Part shown: positions 8,290-19,724 of the stretch, in pieces | Position numbering within the stretch: the stretch's first letter is position 1 | Layout of the letters: each line of letters begins with the position of its first letter | NCBI GenBank assembly: GCA_013268835.1 | Contig: JABFSX010000021.1 | Span: 1 to 38,111, forward strand | Length of the DNA stretch: 38,111 nt | Source: Candidatus Altimarinota bacterium | GTDB taxonomy: Bacteria > Patescibacteriota > Gracilibacteria > BD1-5 > UBA2023 | Reading direction: 5' to 3' | Notes under the pieces: model-generated | The model's input: the letters and a program-made list of their open reading frames with translations, nothing else | Database searches by the model: none | Told to the model about the DNA's origin: nothing | Translations under genes and position numbers: made by a program

Positions 8290-9303
8290 ATGTCACTTTT
8301 TACTGCATTATCGAATTTTCTCATCTATCTTCGTCTTCATAAGTGAAGATCTCGAAGGACTCAGGAACAGTATGTATTTCATATCTGGCGTTTTATATCG
8401 TGGATTATTCAGGATTCTTCTGAATTCCAGTGAACTCGGATAGAATCGCTTCTTCCTCCTCAGAATAAAGATGATATCAAGAATTGGAGATCTCCTTTAT
8501 TTGATTTGGCAAAAAAATATAGTGAACCAACGATTGAACAGATTACCAAAGAAGATTTTGATGCTTGGAGACTCTCACTTGCTGATTCGGGACTTTCAGT
8601 GAAAACAGTCAACGCACATATTATCACCATCAGAAGTTGGCTCAAATACTTAAAAAAACAACAAATTGCTTGTCTTGATCCTACTACACTTGATCTTATG
8701 AAGGTAGAAGATCGAGAAGTGACTTTTTTGACGAGTGAAGAGATCGAGAGATTTTTTGCGAGTATGCCTCATGAGACGATTCAATGAAAACGAGACTATG
8801 CCATCTCGATGTGTATATATTCTACTGGACTACGTATTTCTGAGCTTACTACCTTGAATCGCAATGATGTGAATCTTGAAACAATGGAATTCGCTGTACG
8901 AGGAAAGTGAGGAAAACTCCGAGTGGTATATCTTACAGAAGAGGCTCGTGATGCTATACAGGTATATCTCGTATCTCGTGATGATCATTTTACTCCTCTT
9001 TTTATTCGGCATAATTTTGCATCGGCGGATATCAACTCTTCCCTACTCGATAATGATACGGTTCGATTGACTCGATTTTTTATCACTAATATGGTAAAAA
9101 GTTATTGACTCAAAGCAGGAATCCTCAAAAATATGCACGCTCATACGCTTCGACATAGCTTTGCTACGACACTTCTGACGAATGGTGCCGATATACGCAT
9201 TATCCAGGAGCTCCTCTGACATGCCTCGATAACGACTACTCAGGTATATACACACGTAACTAATCCAAAACTCAAAGAAGCTCATCAAAAATATCATAAA
9301 TAA
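8290..9303 (+). CDS. xerC: Tyrosine site-specific recombinase, XerC/XerD type
   Basis: 337 residues with a SAM-like core-binding domain (about residues 1-135) and a catalytic domain. All catalytic residues are visible: R182 (TGLRISEL), K209 (GKGGKLR), H285 and R288 (HTLRHSFAT), H311 (LLGHASI) and the nucleophile Y320 (QVYTH). Xer recombinases resolve chromosome dimers at dif during division. A single XerH/XerA-like enzyme is the likely housekeeping form here, though the palindrome-controlled divergent neighbour leaves a mobile-element origin open. Several glycines, including the second in GHASI's preceding turn (LLG), are TGA. The stop is 4 bp from the stop of the convergent MscS gene. Confidence 0.9.
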
Positions 9304-9307
9304 TCTC

Positions 9308-10192
9308 TTATATCTGAGGTTCTTTTGGTGTTTTTTTTACTCGATATTGCTCAGCCCAAGAGATAATCTGCTCCTTACGTTCAACATTGCGTCGCCACTT
9401 CCCTACAAGTCCAATTGTTATAACGATACATTTATCCTCCAAATAATCGATATCCATCTTATACTTGTAGCCAATATAGGTCTGAAAATTCCCACAATTT
9501 TTCTTGGTAATAATCGGGAGTATTGTTTCGATTTCTGCTTTTAGTGCCTTGATGAATTCAGAAAATCCAATCGAATACGTTTCATAATCATATGGGATTT
9601 TTATGAGTTCTTTTCTGATACTCTCTACCTGGAGTTCTTCTCGGCGAATTGTTTCCGTGAGAAATCTATATCCAGGAATAGTAAAATGTCGACCAGTATT
9701 ATCTCCATCATTGTCTTTTCCGAGGAGTCCAATCGTAAACATCCGAATAGAGATAATCTGTCCTTGTATATCTCCTATTCCAACCGTTTCACCAATCTTA
9801 TATCTTCGAAGGATGATAAAAAATGCAAGAATCGATAATATAAAATCACGAAAAGTAACGATGAGTGCACCTGCAACAACTATGAAAAAGTTGGCACCAA
9901 TACTTGTTCGGCTTACTAACAGAACGCCAAGTACAACCACAACGATTGCAACACGGATAATATCGATCACTTGTCATTTTTTGTAATACTCGAGATAATA
10001 TTCAGGATTTTCTCTATCTGGAGTATCCTTTTGTATAGCAAAAATCCGTCGCTTGATAGATCTTTTTATGAAAATAGCAACAATCTCTACTAGTACTATA
10101 CTAGTAATAAGGGATATTATGAGAGCATCTTTATCCCAGAGTTTTTCGAGAGCGATGAGGAATGTGGATATGATTTGTTCGAGGGGTTTCAT
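9308..10192 (-). CDS. MscS-family mechanosensitive channel (second copy)
   Basis: 294 residues: one helix near the N-terminus (LIISLITSIVLVEIVAIFI), two to three helices around residues 75-130, then the beta domain (YKIGETVGIGDIQGQIISI) and a soluble C-terminal domain. The glycine-alanine pore helix is less canonical than in the copy at 1929. One TGA (9974-9976) joins the two halves. The start lies 27 bp downstream of the lepA stop on the same strand, so the two may be cotranscribed. Confidence 0.8.
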
Positions 10193-10219
10193 AGATTTTT
10201 ACTCTATTCGGATTGGATA

Positions 10220-12103
10220 TTATTTCTTCAGTATATTTACGAATGTCTCACTCGGGATGGAGACTCGTCCAAATTGTTTCATTTTTTTCTTTCCTTCTTT
10301 TTGTTTTTCGAGGAGTTTTCGTTTTCGAGTGATGTCACCTCCATAGAGTTTCGCTGTCACATCTTTGCGAAGTGCCGAGAGATCTTCACGGGCTACCACA
10401 TCAGCCCCAACAACTGCTTGTATAGCAATTGCGAATTGTGCTTTTGGAATATTTTCTTTGAGCTTTTCACAGATTCGTCCTCCGAGATATCGGGCTCGAG
10501 ATCGGTGTACCATCATCGAGAAGGCATCTACAATATCACCCGCAACTCGGATATCCATCTTGACGATATCATCCATCTTGAACTTGATTGGTTCATAGTG
10601 GAGACTTGCATATCCTGATGAGAGTGATTTGAGGTCATCATAGTAGTCACCGACGAGCTCACTCATCGGGATCTCATAGTGGAGGATCACTCGATTGGCA
10701 TCGAGATGTGTCTGATTTTTGAATATTCCTCTTCTCTCTTGTGCGAGACCCATAAGGTTTCCGATATATTCATTTGGAGTAATCATCTCAACTTTGGCGA
10801 TTGGCTCTTCGATGTGGATATAGGTTCCAGGCTTTGGTACATCTTCAGGATTCGAGATGTAGAGATAGGTACATTCTCTTCCTTGAAACTCTACGAGTTC
10901 CCCTCTGGCTCGTGGGTAGAGTGCTACCTTATCTCCTCCGATAAGGAGCTTATAAGTTACCTGAGGACTGGTGATGATCACGTCCATATCATATTCTCTC
11001 CAGAGACGCTCCTTGACGATATCGAGATGGAGAAGTCCAAGAAAACCGCAACGGAATCCATATCCAAGTGCTGGTGATGCCTCATGTTCAGCTACGAGAG
11101 ATGAGTCATTGAGCATGAGTTTTTCCATAGCATCTTTCATCTTTGGATATTCATCGGTCTCAACGGGGAATATTCCTGCATAGATATAGGGGGTGATTTT
11201 TTTGAATCCTTTGATAGGATTCTTATATTCTGGTAGGCCAGCATATACCGTATCTCCGACCCTTGCTTCTGCAATTGACTTGAGTCCGGTTACTACATAT
11301 CCGATTTCTCCTTCATAGAGCACACTGGTTGGAGAATATTTTGGACGAAAACACCCCACTTCGAGTGCCTCAACCTTGGCTCCAGTATTGATAAATTCGA
11401 GTTTATCTCATTTTTTTATCTCACCACTGAATAGCTTCAGGTATACTACTACTCCCTTGTATGGATCGTATTGAGAATCAAAAATAAGTGCCTTAGTAAC
11501 TCCTGTGGATGGATCTCATTCTCCATAGTCCATAACGAGATTGGAGTCTTTATCGAGTTTTTTTGGTTCTGGGATGACTCGGATGATCTCTTCGAGAATT
11601 GCCTCGACATTGATACCAGTTTTTGCAGAAACTGGGATGATATCTTCTTTTTTGCATCCGAGAAGATTGATAACTTCTTCGCTCACTCGGTCAACATCAG
11701 CACTCGGAAGATCAATCTTATTTAGTACTGGGATAATCGTGAGATCATTCTCCATGGCGAGATATACATTCGAGAGTGTCTGTGCTTCGATTCCTTGTGT
11801 AGCATCAACGACAAGAATAGCTCACTCGACGGATGCGAGTGAACGACTGACTTCATACTGAAAATCCACATGACCTGGAGTATCGATAAGATTGAGCTCT
11901 ACTCACTTCCACTCCATACGAACGGGCGTGAGCTTGATAGTGATTCCCCGTTCACGTTCGAGATCCATCTGGTCGAGTGTCTGAGATTGCATCTCACGTT
12001 TTGCGAGAGTCCCAGTGATCTCCATAAGACGATCAGCAAGGGTTGATTTTCCGTGGTCGATATGAGCGATAATACAAAAATTTCGAATGGAAGTTGGTTT
12101 CAT
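10220..12103 (-). CDS. lepA: Elongation factor 4 (LepA)
   Basis: 627 residues, slightly longer than the common 600. GTPase motifs are clear: [14 protein letters not shown] (G1), ERERGITIK (G2), DTPGHVDF (G3), NKIDLP (G4). The LepA-specific C-terminal domain is present (for example [20 protein letters not shown] and [20 protein letters not shown]). EF4 back-translocates stalled ribosomes and aids 30S biogenesis. TGA glycines occur in SVEGAILVVDA and near 11400 and 11517. It has its own promoter and is divergent from a micro-protein gene. Confidence 0.97.
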
Positions 12104-12150
12104 GAAGGTTTGAAAAAAATAATGATTTTTTAGTCAGGAGACTTTTGCAC

Positions 12151-12178
12151 ATCATACAAAAAACCAGCATAAAAGCAA
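12151..12178 (-). promoter_or_regulatory. Predicted lepA promoter
   Basis: On the minus strand TTGCTT (12173-12178), 16 nt, TATGAT (12151-12156). The leader would be about 40 nt. Confidence 0.65.
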
Positions 12179-12323
12179 AATCTAATACTAATCTTTTATT
12201 GTTAGATCACCTATATATTCATCGATATTAACAATGTTACTAAAAAATGCTTCCCAATATTTGCTTTTTCAAAAAATATATGCTAAAGTAACTTTACCTT
12301 ATATTTCTTTTACCTATACGCAT

Positions 12324-12470
12324 ATGAAAAAGCATATCGAACAGTCTCGCCAGTATCTCGAAAAACGTGGTCACATGGTTGCATTCCTCATGATGGCACT
12401 CATGACTACCGCTTGGATCAATACTTTTCAAGAAGAAGTGAGCGCTGCAGTGATCTCTACATACTTTTAG
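12324..12470 (+). CDS. 48-residue single-helix membrane micro-protein
   Basis: The frame begins MKKHIEQSRQYLEKRGHMVA, with a charged amphipathic start, one hydrophobic helix (about residues 18-32) and a short tail ending STYF. An in-frame ATG at 12234 exists, but the sequence between is AT-rich and unlike coding sequence. It is followed within 15 bp by a near-perfect terminator, which supports a real short gene. No family is recognised, and it contains no TGA codon. Confidence 0.6.
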   Translation: MKKHIEQSRQYLEKRGHMVAFLMMALMTTAWINTFQEEVSAAVISTYF

Positions 12471-12483
12471 AATATTTCACACA

Positions 12484-12512
12484 AAAAAACCTCCAAAATT
12501 GGAGGTTTTTTT
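12484..12512 (+). terminator. Terminator of the micro-protein gene
   Basis: AAAAAACCTCC and GGAGGTTTTTTT form a perfect stem around AAAATT, with a T-tract. Confidence 0.9.
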
Positions 12513-12548
12513 GTTGTATAGCTGTATTTGTGTTATTTTAAAATAAAT

Positions 12549-12576
12549 TTGCAAAAAATATACCTTTCGATACAAT
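12549..12576 (+). promoter_or_regulatory. Predicted tRNA-Gln promoter
   Basis: TTGCAA (12549-12554), 16 nt, TACAAT (12571-12576); the tRNA begins 14 nt after the -10. Confidence 0.75.
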
Positions 12577-12589
12577 CCTTTTCGCATAT

Positions 12590-12663
12590 TGGGAATTCGC
12601 CAAGTGGTAAGGCTCCGGACTCTGAATCCGGCATCGGGGGTTCGAATCCCTCATTCCCAACCA
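12590..12663 (+). tRNA. tRNA-Gln (anticodon CUG)
   Basis: TGGGAAT at 12590-12596 pairs with ATTCCCA at the 3' end; the discriminator A and an encoded CCA (12661-12663) follow. The anticodon loop is CTCTGAA, giving anticodon CTG for codon CAG. The T-loop is TTCGAAT. The tRNA stands alone between its own promoter and terminator. Amidotransferase subunit GatB is encoded at 28825-30267, so Gln-tRNA may be made through Glu-tRNA(Gln) in this organism (inference). Confidence 0.95.
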
Positions 12664-12672
12664 TATTTTTTA

Positions 12673-12699
12673 AAAACCCTCTTTATAAAAGAGGGTTTT
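12673..12699 (+). terminator. tRNA-Gln terminator
   Basis: AAAACCCTCTTT / AAAGAGGGTTTT, a perfect 12-bp stem with loop ATA. The convergent gene ends 6 bp further, so it may act in both directions. Confidence 0.9.
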
Positions 12700-12705
12700 A
12701 TGAAT

Positions 12706-13314
12706 CTATTTTTCTTGTATTTTTTTCACATTTTCTTCTGTGAATTCCATTCCATATTTTTGAAAAAAGTATCATTTTATGATATTGCTGTATTCGATAA
12801 GGGTTCTAATATTAAACTTGAAATATTTTTTATCTATTGTTTCCCATCGATTCTGAATCGATGTTTTGATATCGCTAGTATCTATGCTTGTTATGATTAT
12901 CCTCAATGATTGATTGAGTCTATTTTCAAAGTTTTCATTTTTCTTGAGGAGTATTCTTATGGAATCATATTTTGAATATATTTTTTTTTCGGCCTTCTCT
13001 TTTTCCTCTTCTTTTAGACTGTTATTATCAGGTATAATACCAAGATGTTTCATAACTCGGAATCGTAATTCATCAGCTTGAGTAATTTTGTTTATTTTAC
13101 CTGTTCTATAGAGGTGACTGATAATATCTTCACTTTTTGCAAAAAAATTGGTGATATGATTTTTTCACTCTATTTCGGATTGATCATGTGCTACCTCGAG
13201 CATATCGATAATATCCTTTACAGCTTGCTCTGTACTTGTGATAATATTACTGGGAGTTTTTTTCCCTTGGATTGGCTGATTTCCAAGTTCTACCCATGGA
13301 AGAGATTCTTTCAT
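12706..13314 (-). CDS. Hypothetical protein, charged and helical
   Basis: 202 residues from the ATG at 13314 to TAG at 12706; two TGA codons (12772-12774, 13165-13167) must be read as Gly to keep it open. The middle is rich in Lys and Glu (KEEEKEKAEKKIYSKYD) and probably helical. No motif is recognised. An in-frame GTG at 13374 would add 20 plausible residues (FLSELWNNCRDFYLFCKK), but it would leave almost no room before the divergent gene. A TTGTGT/AATAAT pair upstream of 13314 fits the ATG start better. Confidence 0.7.
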
Positions 13315-13321
13315 ATATTTT

Positions 13322-13349
13322 TTGCAAAAAAGATAGAAGTCTCTACAAT
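13322..13349 (+). promoter_or_regulatory. Predicted promoter of the 91-residue membrane protein
   Basis: TTGCAA (13322-13327), 16 nt, TACAAT (13344-13349), identical in both hexamers to the tRNA-Gln promoter. Confidence 0.65.
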
Positions 13350-13383
13350 TATTCCATAATTCACTTAAAAACACAAATTTCGT

Positions 13384-13659
13384 ATGAAAATCATTGTTTG
13401 ACTTCTTTTTATCGCTGCTGGTGCAGCAATAATACATTTTCGATTCACTATATATGAGTTTACTGGTGAGTGGGATTGGGCAAATAAGTATCTCAATAAC
13501 ACTATGGTTGCAATTATCATGATATGAATGGTACTCATCGGAATTGGTTCCGCATATCCTTTTGGTGCGTTTGACGATTTTTCTGCTACTGGAAGTATTA
13601 CGAAGGACGAACAACAATTAAAAAAATCAAATCAGACATCTTCTAGTATATCGAAATAA
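13384..13659 (+). CDS. Small two-helix membrane protein
   Basis: 91 residues. Helix one covers about residues 2-18 (IIVGLLFIAAGAAIIH), helix two about 44-62 (MVAIIMIGMVLIGIGSAYPF), and a polar, Ser/Lys-rich tail follows. Glycines at residues 6 and 48 are TGA, so the gene cannot be seen in the standard code. No family is recognised. Its last 17 bp overlap the 3' end of the convergent rsh gene. Confidence 0.72.
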
Positions 13660-15901
13660 GACGCATCTCTATGAGTTCTTTGATTTCAAATCGAAATCGA
13701 GCCTCAAGTCTATCATAGATATAGTAATCATCTTCATTATATTCGAGCGTAAAAATATCTTTTACTTTGTTTGTATCGATATCTTCAGTAGTTACTGATT
13801 TCACAGAGAGCCCCATCTGGTAAAGGATAGTAGTGAGCTCCATAAGGAGTCATCTTTTATCTCGCAAGATGCATTCGACAGTAAAAATAATTCCAGTTGA
13901 TTCTGCGTCGTCGCTCCATTTGGCAAGCATTCGTCTCTCGAGTTCTATCTTATTAATATTCTCACAATCAAATCGATGAATTGTTACAATTCATTGACCA
14001 ATTGCACCAACAATTTTCCTGTCTTTTACGGTTGGATTGCAACATTGAGCCATTTTATATGGTATATCTCGAGCCTTTCAGATAATCACATAGGCTCATT
14101 CGCTCTGTGTTTTATTTTTTTCATCGCGAGATTTCTTCTTTTCGTGTTCATTTTTTTCGTCAGTAATTTTTTCTCAGAGTTCTGTATGAATGATTTCATC
14201 ATGGATAACTCTGAGTATACTACTTGGTTTTCTTGAAAGATTTCCGAGTTGTACCAAAACATCGTCACGTTCTTTCATATCCAGATTATGCCCGTCAACA
14301 TTTCGTAGTATTGTGAGTTCTTTGTCGAGACCATGAGCATAATTCTTCATCAAGTAAGAGTTCAATATAGTTCTCCCCTTTTCTATAAAAAAGGAACGCT
14401 CTTCTCGATTAATGAACTGTCTAATATATTCTTTTGCTTTTGCAGTAGCAACAAAAGATAACCAGATTGGTTTTGGTTTACGGCTTTTGTCTGTGATAAT
14501 CTCGATACTTTCACCATTTCGGAGCTTGTAATCAAGTGGTACTACGTGTCAATTTACCTTTGCTATCGTGACAGTATTTCAGAGATTGGAGTGGATTGAA
14601 TATGCAAAATCAATCGGAGTGGATCATTTTGGCAATGTGATAATATCACCACGAGGTGTAAATATAAATATTTGATCTTCAAATACATTCATTTTCATCT
14701 CATGCATAAATTCTCCTCATCATTGTTCTGCATCGACGATTCATTTGATGGTTTGTACCCAATAACTATCTTTTGATTTTTGACTCTTCCCTGTTTCACT
14801 ATATTCAAAGTGGGCAGCAATACCAACTTCTGCTTGAATATGCATTTCCATAGTACGGATTTGTATCTCTGTTGGTTGTGATCTGAGATCAGGGAAAAGT
14901 CCAACTACAGTGGTATGCAGAGATTGGTACCCATTTTCTTTTGGGAGAGCGATATAATCCTTGAACCTTTTTGGCATCGGAACAAACACATTATGGAGAA
15001 CTCAGAGAATCTCATAACAATGCCTCACATCATCAGTGATGATACGAATAGCAAAAAGATCATAGAGATCTCCAGTATGGGTATAGGAATATTCTTTTCG
15101 CGAAAGTTTGCGATAGATACTAAAGGGCGCCTTGATGCGGTAAGAAATATCAAGAATTGGAACTTCAGGATTGATAACTCCTCGGATTACTTCTCGAGCC
15201 TTGTTGATAAAAAAATCTTGTTGTTCGCGAAGACTCGCAAGTTCTGTTGTAATTCGATTATAATCTTCAGGATAAAGAATCCTGAAACATTCTGTTTCGA
15301 GGGCCTCCTTGAATTCAAAAATACCAAGACGATCGGCAATCGGTGCATAGATATTGAGTGTTTCAAGCGCAATACGCTCTCTTTTTGCTGGATCAGGGTG
15401 ATGATCCAGCGTTTGCATATTATGAAGACGATCAGCAAGCTTCACGATGATAACACGAAGGTCACTCACCATGGCGATGAGCATCTTTCGGAGACTTTCT
15501 ATGGTTCGTTCTTCTCATCGATATTTTATGTTCGAGAGCTTTGAGAGTCATTGGCATATTTCGGCAACATCTTTTCAAAAATTTTTCTCTATCTCGTCTT
15601 GATCTCGTGGAGTATCTTCGATTACATCATGAAGGATACAGGATTGTACAGTGACAAGATCTGGCTTAAGTCTAAGGAGGAGCTTCGCAGCCTCAAGAGG
15701 ATGAGTGATATAGGGCTCACCACTTTTTCGTATTTGTGTACTATGTGCATCGCGGGCAAATAGATAGGTATCCCAGATAGTTTCTGTGATAACCTTTCGT
15801 TCACTTTCCCCAAAGTATGATATCATAGTATCAATAATCTCAAGAGTGATTGCATCACTGCTCGTGTAGTCGATAGATGGTAGTATTGGAGAATTTGGCA
15901 T
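13643..15901 (-). CDS. rsh: Bifunctional (p)ppGpp synthetase/hydrolase, RelA/SpoT homologue
   Basis: 752 residues in the order HD hydrolase, synthetase, TGS, helical region and ACT. HDVIED at residues 91-96 and [11 protein letters not shown] near 155-165 keep the hydrolase active site. The synthetase has [30 protein letters not shown] and EIQIRT. The TGS domain reads [12 protein letters not shown]. It should make and degrade the alarmone (p)ppGpp on nutrient stress. More than ten glycines are TGA, so standard-code calling would split it into several pieces. It follows pheT by 7 bp on the same strand, pairing amino-acid charging with starvation signalling (inference). Confidence 0.95.
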
Positions 15902-15908
15902 AGGATTT

Positions 15909-18389
15909 TTATATGCTACGGATATGGCAACCTTTTTCTTTCATGGTTTCGATGATATTGTTTTGAATATCGAGCGCTTCAATATCAGTGATGGTATGTT
16001 CGTGACTACAGAGAGAGAATACAAAGTTTACACTTTTTTTATTCGTGCCGAGTTTTGTCTCATCTCGATAAATAGATCCAACATAGACACCTGATATCCA
16101 AGGATGGAATGATTCAATATCCTGTGCAATTGGTCCTGTATGAATAGACTCATCCATAACAAAGCTCAGTTCTCTTGGGATAGATTGAAACTTGGAAATC
16201 GGTTGTACTCGTGTTTCTTTGAGTTCAATATGTGAGAGGAGTATCTGGAAGTCTGATTCCCAGTAGAGTGTTTCTGGCGAGATCCCAAATGCTTCTGCAG
16301 TTTCAGGATGAATGCGACCAAATCGGACAAATACTATTTCTCATTCTCGGTATTCTCCAGATGCTCCTGGATGGAGAAAAGGAAGTGTTCAGTTTTTATC
16401 TTGATGAAGTGGTGGAATATATCAAATAGTCTCAATCAGGTATGCTTCGAGTGATTTGCGAAGAATCTCAATAGAATCAGTAGTTGTGACTCATCCTATC
16501 ATAGGTAATTCACCATATGGCGTTTCTTTGATATTGCTGAGGAAGCCAGAGACGGTATTGGTGTACTCTTTATTTTTGCTGTATACTTTTCAAATTTCGA
16601 AGAATCTGAGTGAATTTTGTATATTGCAATTCTTTGCAATATTATCAAAAAGACGAACAGAGAGAGATCTTCGCATATGAGTATACTCAACATTAAATGC
16701 ATTTTGTATTCCGACACTTTCCTCCATAGATACATATCAGATGCTCTCATCAAGAGAACTATTGGTGAATGAATAATTGTATACTTCATTCCAATCTTGG
16801 TGTTTCCAGAAATTGAGTGAGAGATCTTTGAGAGATTTCATCTGATTTTTTGAACTTATTCCTGTATTTGCTCCGAGGGTCTGGAGCGGGATATTATCAT
16901 ACCCAAATACTCGAATCACCTCTTCTGCAATATCTTCTTTGATAGATACATCCTTACTTGCTCGCCATGATGGTACCGTTACAGTGATGCAATCTTCTGA
17001 ATATGTATATGAGAATCAGAGTCGAGTGAGTATCGAATGTATCGTATTTTTTGGTATTTCAACCCCTGCTTTCATATTGATAAAATCATACCCTACATCG
17101 ATAATGGGTGTATTGATTTGTTTTGTATCAAGATATGACCCAATTCTGGTGATCTTAATATTTTTCCCAAGAAACTCCAGATAATCAAGGATTCGTGAAG
17201 TAGCAAAGCTTGCAAGAAGTGGATCGAGAGACTTCTCATATCGAGTACTTGCATCAGTTCGTACTCCGTGTCGTTGTGCTGAGAGCCGAACAGAAACCGC
17301 ATCAAATGTTGCTGATTCCCATATGATATTGGTGGTGGTTTCAGAGACAGCTGAATCCATACCTCCGATAACTCCAGCGAGAGCAATAGGTCCATTATTA
17401 TCAGCGATAACCATATCTTCCTCGGTAAGTACATACTCAACTCCATTGAGGGCTGTCATCTTTTCTCATTTTTTTGCAAGCCGTACTGTGATAGTTCCAG
17501 ATACTTTGTCAGCATCAAATACGTGCATCGGTTGACCAAATTCAGTCAATATAAGATTGGTGATATCGACAAGATCCATCTTTGGTGCGAGTCCAGCTCG
17601 TTCCATCATCAGTGATATACCAAAAGGACTCTTATTTACATTGATATTCTCCATCTTGATAGCATTATATGCAAGACATCGATCGGTTTCAATATTGAGA
17701 GGAAGAGTTGGAGTATCGTTAGATGATTGAGCTACAGGAGTATATTCTGTAAAAGGAATATCGAATACCGCATGCCATTCTCTCGCATTTCCATAGACTC
17801 CAAAAAGATCTGGACGATTGGTAATGAACTTGTTATCAATCTCAAATGTGGTATCTCGAAGAGTGTAAATATATGTTTTTCCACCCATTCCAGGGAAACT
17901 CAGGGAGAGATCAAAAAGTGACTTCCCTACTTGGGATTCAAGGAGATCTCTATCCCAAGTATTTTCGAGAATCATGATCCCGCCATCAGATTCTGTTGCA
18001 AGACCAATCTCATCAGCACCACAGATCATCCCACGACTCATCATCCCTGCCATCATACGATCAGAGATGGTAAAGTCTCCACCGAGAACCGCTCCAACAA
18101 GTGCCACTGGCACATAGGTTGCCTCAGAGATATTCGGTGCTCCAGTGAGGATGGTTTCTTCTTCGTTATTTCCGATATTTACACGAACAATAGAGAGCTT
18201 TTTGCTGTCAGGATGCTTCTCGCAGGCAATCACCTTTCATACTATGACTTTATCGAGATAGTGTTCTTCGATTCCATCGATCTCAGCGGTATGAATAGAA
18301 TACTCGTGTGCAAGTTCTATGGTGGATTGTTTTTCGAGGAGTGATGCAAGCGGAGTGTAGAGTGATATCCAATTGAGCGGGGTTTTCAT
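15909..18389 (-). CDS. pheT: Phenylalanine--tRNA ligase beta subunit
   Basis: 826 residues, near the normal 800. It begins MKTPLNWISLYTPLASLL, followed by the tRNA-binding OB domain (ACEKHPDSKKLSIVRVNIG and ILTGAPNI), the B3/B4 editing region (KFITNRPDLFGVYGNAREW), the B5 domain (VEYVLTEEDMVIADNNGPIALAG-type core at ALAGVIGGM) and a C-terminal ferredoxin-fold anticodon-binding domain (SVNFVFSLCSHEHTITD). Several glycines are TGA. With PheS it charges tRNA-Phe. pheS is not in the window, so the usual pheST pair is split or lies elsewhere. The promoter precedes the start by about 55 bp. Confidence 0.95.
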
Positions 18390-18446
18390 GATTTATGGGG
18401 TTGATGATTATATAAATAACTATTTTGTCTATAAAAACTGAGTTTG

Positions 18447-18474
18447 AGTATATGAAAATGACGAAATAAATCAA
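18447..18474 (-). promoter_or_regulatory. Predicted pheT promoter
   Basis: On the minus strand TTGATT (18469-18474), 16 nt, TATACT (18447-18452). Confidence 0.6.
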
Positions 18475-18564
18475 TATGAGACGAAAAGTTTGTGTTTTTT
18501 GAGAGTATTTAGTATAATTTTGTTATATTACGGACGTATCTTGTTTTTTAACCCTGTGTTTAGT

Positions 18565-19182
18565 ATGCAAAAAATATCAAAATTTATTCTAATATCTTCT
18601 ATATCACTATGTGTTCTTATTAGTACAGCTTCTTGAGCTGATTATACTGGAAAAAGTACAGTAACAACTGATCCAACTAAATCCACGTATTATAATAATG
18701 ATTTGCAAAATAACGGTGCATTGAGTGCAGCGGCGAAGGAGTATGCCAAAAGTAATCCTAAAGAGGCACAAAAAATTATTGGACAAAATGGGGAACAATG
18801 TTGAATTCAGTGTGCCAAGGCAATGGAAGCTGCTGCAGCAGCTTCTAAAAAATGATCCTCGTCCTCTACCGATTATTCTTCTGATAATATTCTTGGACAA
18901 TATAACTCTGATCTTCGGGAAGGTAATGTGGATATGAATACTGTAGCAGATGTTATCATCGCTATGGTTGAAGTTCTTATTGGTATCGCAGGTACTGTAG
19001 CAGTATTCTCACTTATATATCATGGATTACAGATGCAGATTAATTCTGGTATCACAGGTGATAGTTCTGGTGTTGATAAGGCAAAAAAATGAATGATTGA
19101 TGCATGAATTGGTTTTGTGATTGCTATTTCCGCTTGGTTTCTTGTTACTCGAGCAGTCGATCTCCTAAATTTTGTGAGTTAA
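18565..19182 (+). CDS. T4SS-type pilin (VirB2/TrbC-like), secreted
   Basis: 205 residues. An N-terminal signal peptide (FILISSISLCVLISTASG) is followed by a low-complexity Ala/Ser region with two Cys, and then by two long hydrophobic helices (about residues 125-150 and 175-200) joined by a short loop ending DKAKKGMIDAGIGFVI. The 'two helices with a KAK-(K)-x-hydrophobic-AGIGFVIAI' layout is the one seen in the pilin-like subunits that are widespread in CPR bacteria. Such proteins may form surface pili or DNA-transfer channels. TGA glycines include those in KKG-MIDAG-IGF. The next gene is 34 bp downstream and probably cotranscribed. Confidence 0.7.
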
Positions 19183-19216
19183 AAAATTCATATTAATAAT
19201 TAACCATCTAATAACT

Positions 19217-19669
19217 ATGTTTTCATGGTCATTTGCATCACATAAAGAACATTCATCTTCTTGGTATGTTATTGCTATTATAGTAGTGTTAACATTGGTA
19301 GTGTATGGTATCGTTGAGAAGATATATATTATGTCCGTAGTGTCATTTCTTTTTGCGGGAGTATATCTTCTGATGGAAAATAATTCCCTTCCCGTAACTC
19401 AAGTGGATTTTCTTGAAAGAGGCATTCAAGTCGGTTGATCATTTTATGAATATGTATCTTTTTCACGATTCTCTATTGTTTCTATGTCGAATATTCCCGC
19501 ATTTATAAGATTGTATCCAGTCAAAAAGTTTGCTTCTGTAATCGATATTCCTCTTTCGCAAGAAGTGAATATCGATGAATTGCATAACTATCTAGTGAGC
19601 ATTATGGAGGAAGATTTCAATAATACCGCAACCAACGCAGATACACTGATTCATGCTATGAAACTCTAA
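19217..19669 (+). CDS. CPR-conserved small membrane protein (two helices plus soluble domain)
   Basis: 150 residues. It starts with FSWSFASHKEH, then two helices (about residues 16-33 and 37-52), then a cytoplasmic beta-rich domain (LERGIQVGGSFYEYVSFSRF) and a final helix. Similar 'W-x-ape... two helices ...i-erGi-vg...f-y' proteins are common in Patescibacteria, usually with no named function. One glycine at the GG in IQVGGS is TGA. It follows the pilin gene and shares the terminator at 19684. Confidence 0.6.
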
Positions 19670-19683
19670 AATCAAAAACTAAT

Positions 19684-19717
19684 AAAAAACTCTCAAGAAA
19701 TTTCTTGAGAGTTTTTT
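19684..19717 (+). terminator. Terminator after the pilin unit
   Basis: A perfect palindrome, AAAAAACTCTCAAGAAA and its complement, with a T-tract on both strands; the convergent gene ends 8 bp away, so it is probably bidirectional. Confidence 0.92.
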
Positions 19718-19724
19718 ATAAAAA

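Noticed and set aside
12234-12323. Upstream ATG for the 48-residue micro-protein
   Set aside because: The extra 30 codons are very AT-rich and unlike protein; the ATG at 12324 is better placed.
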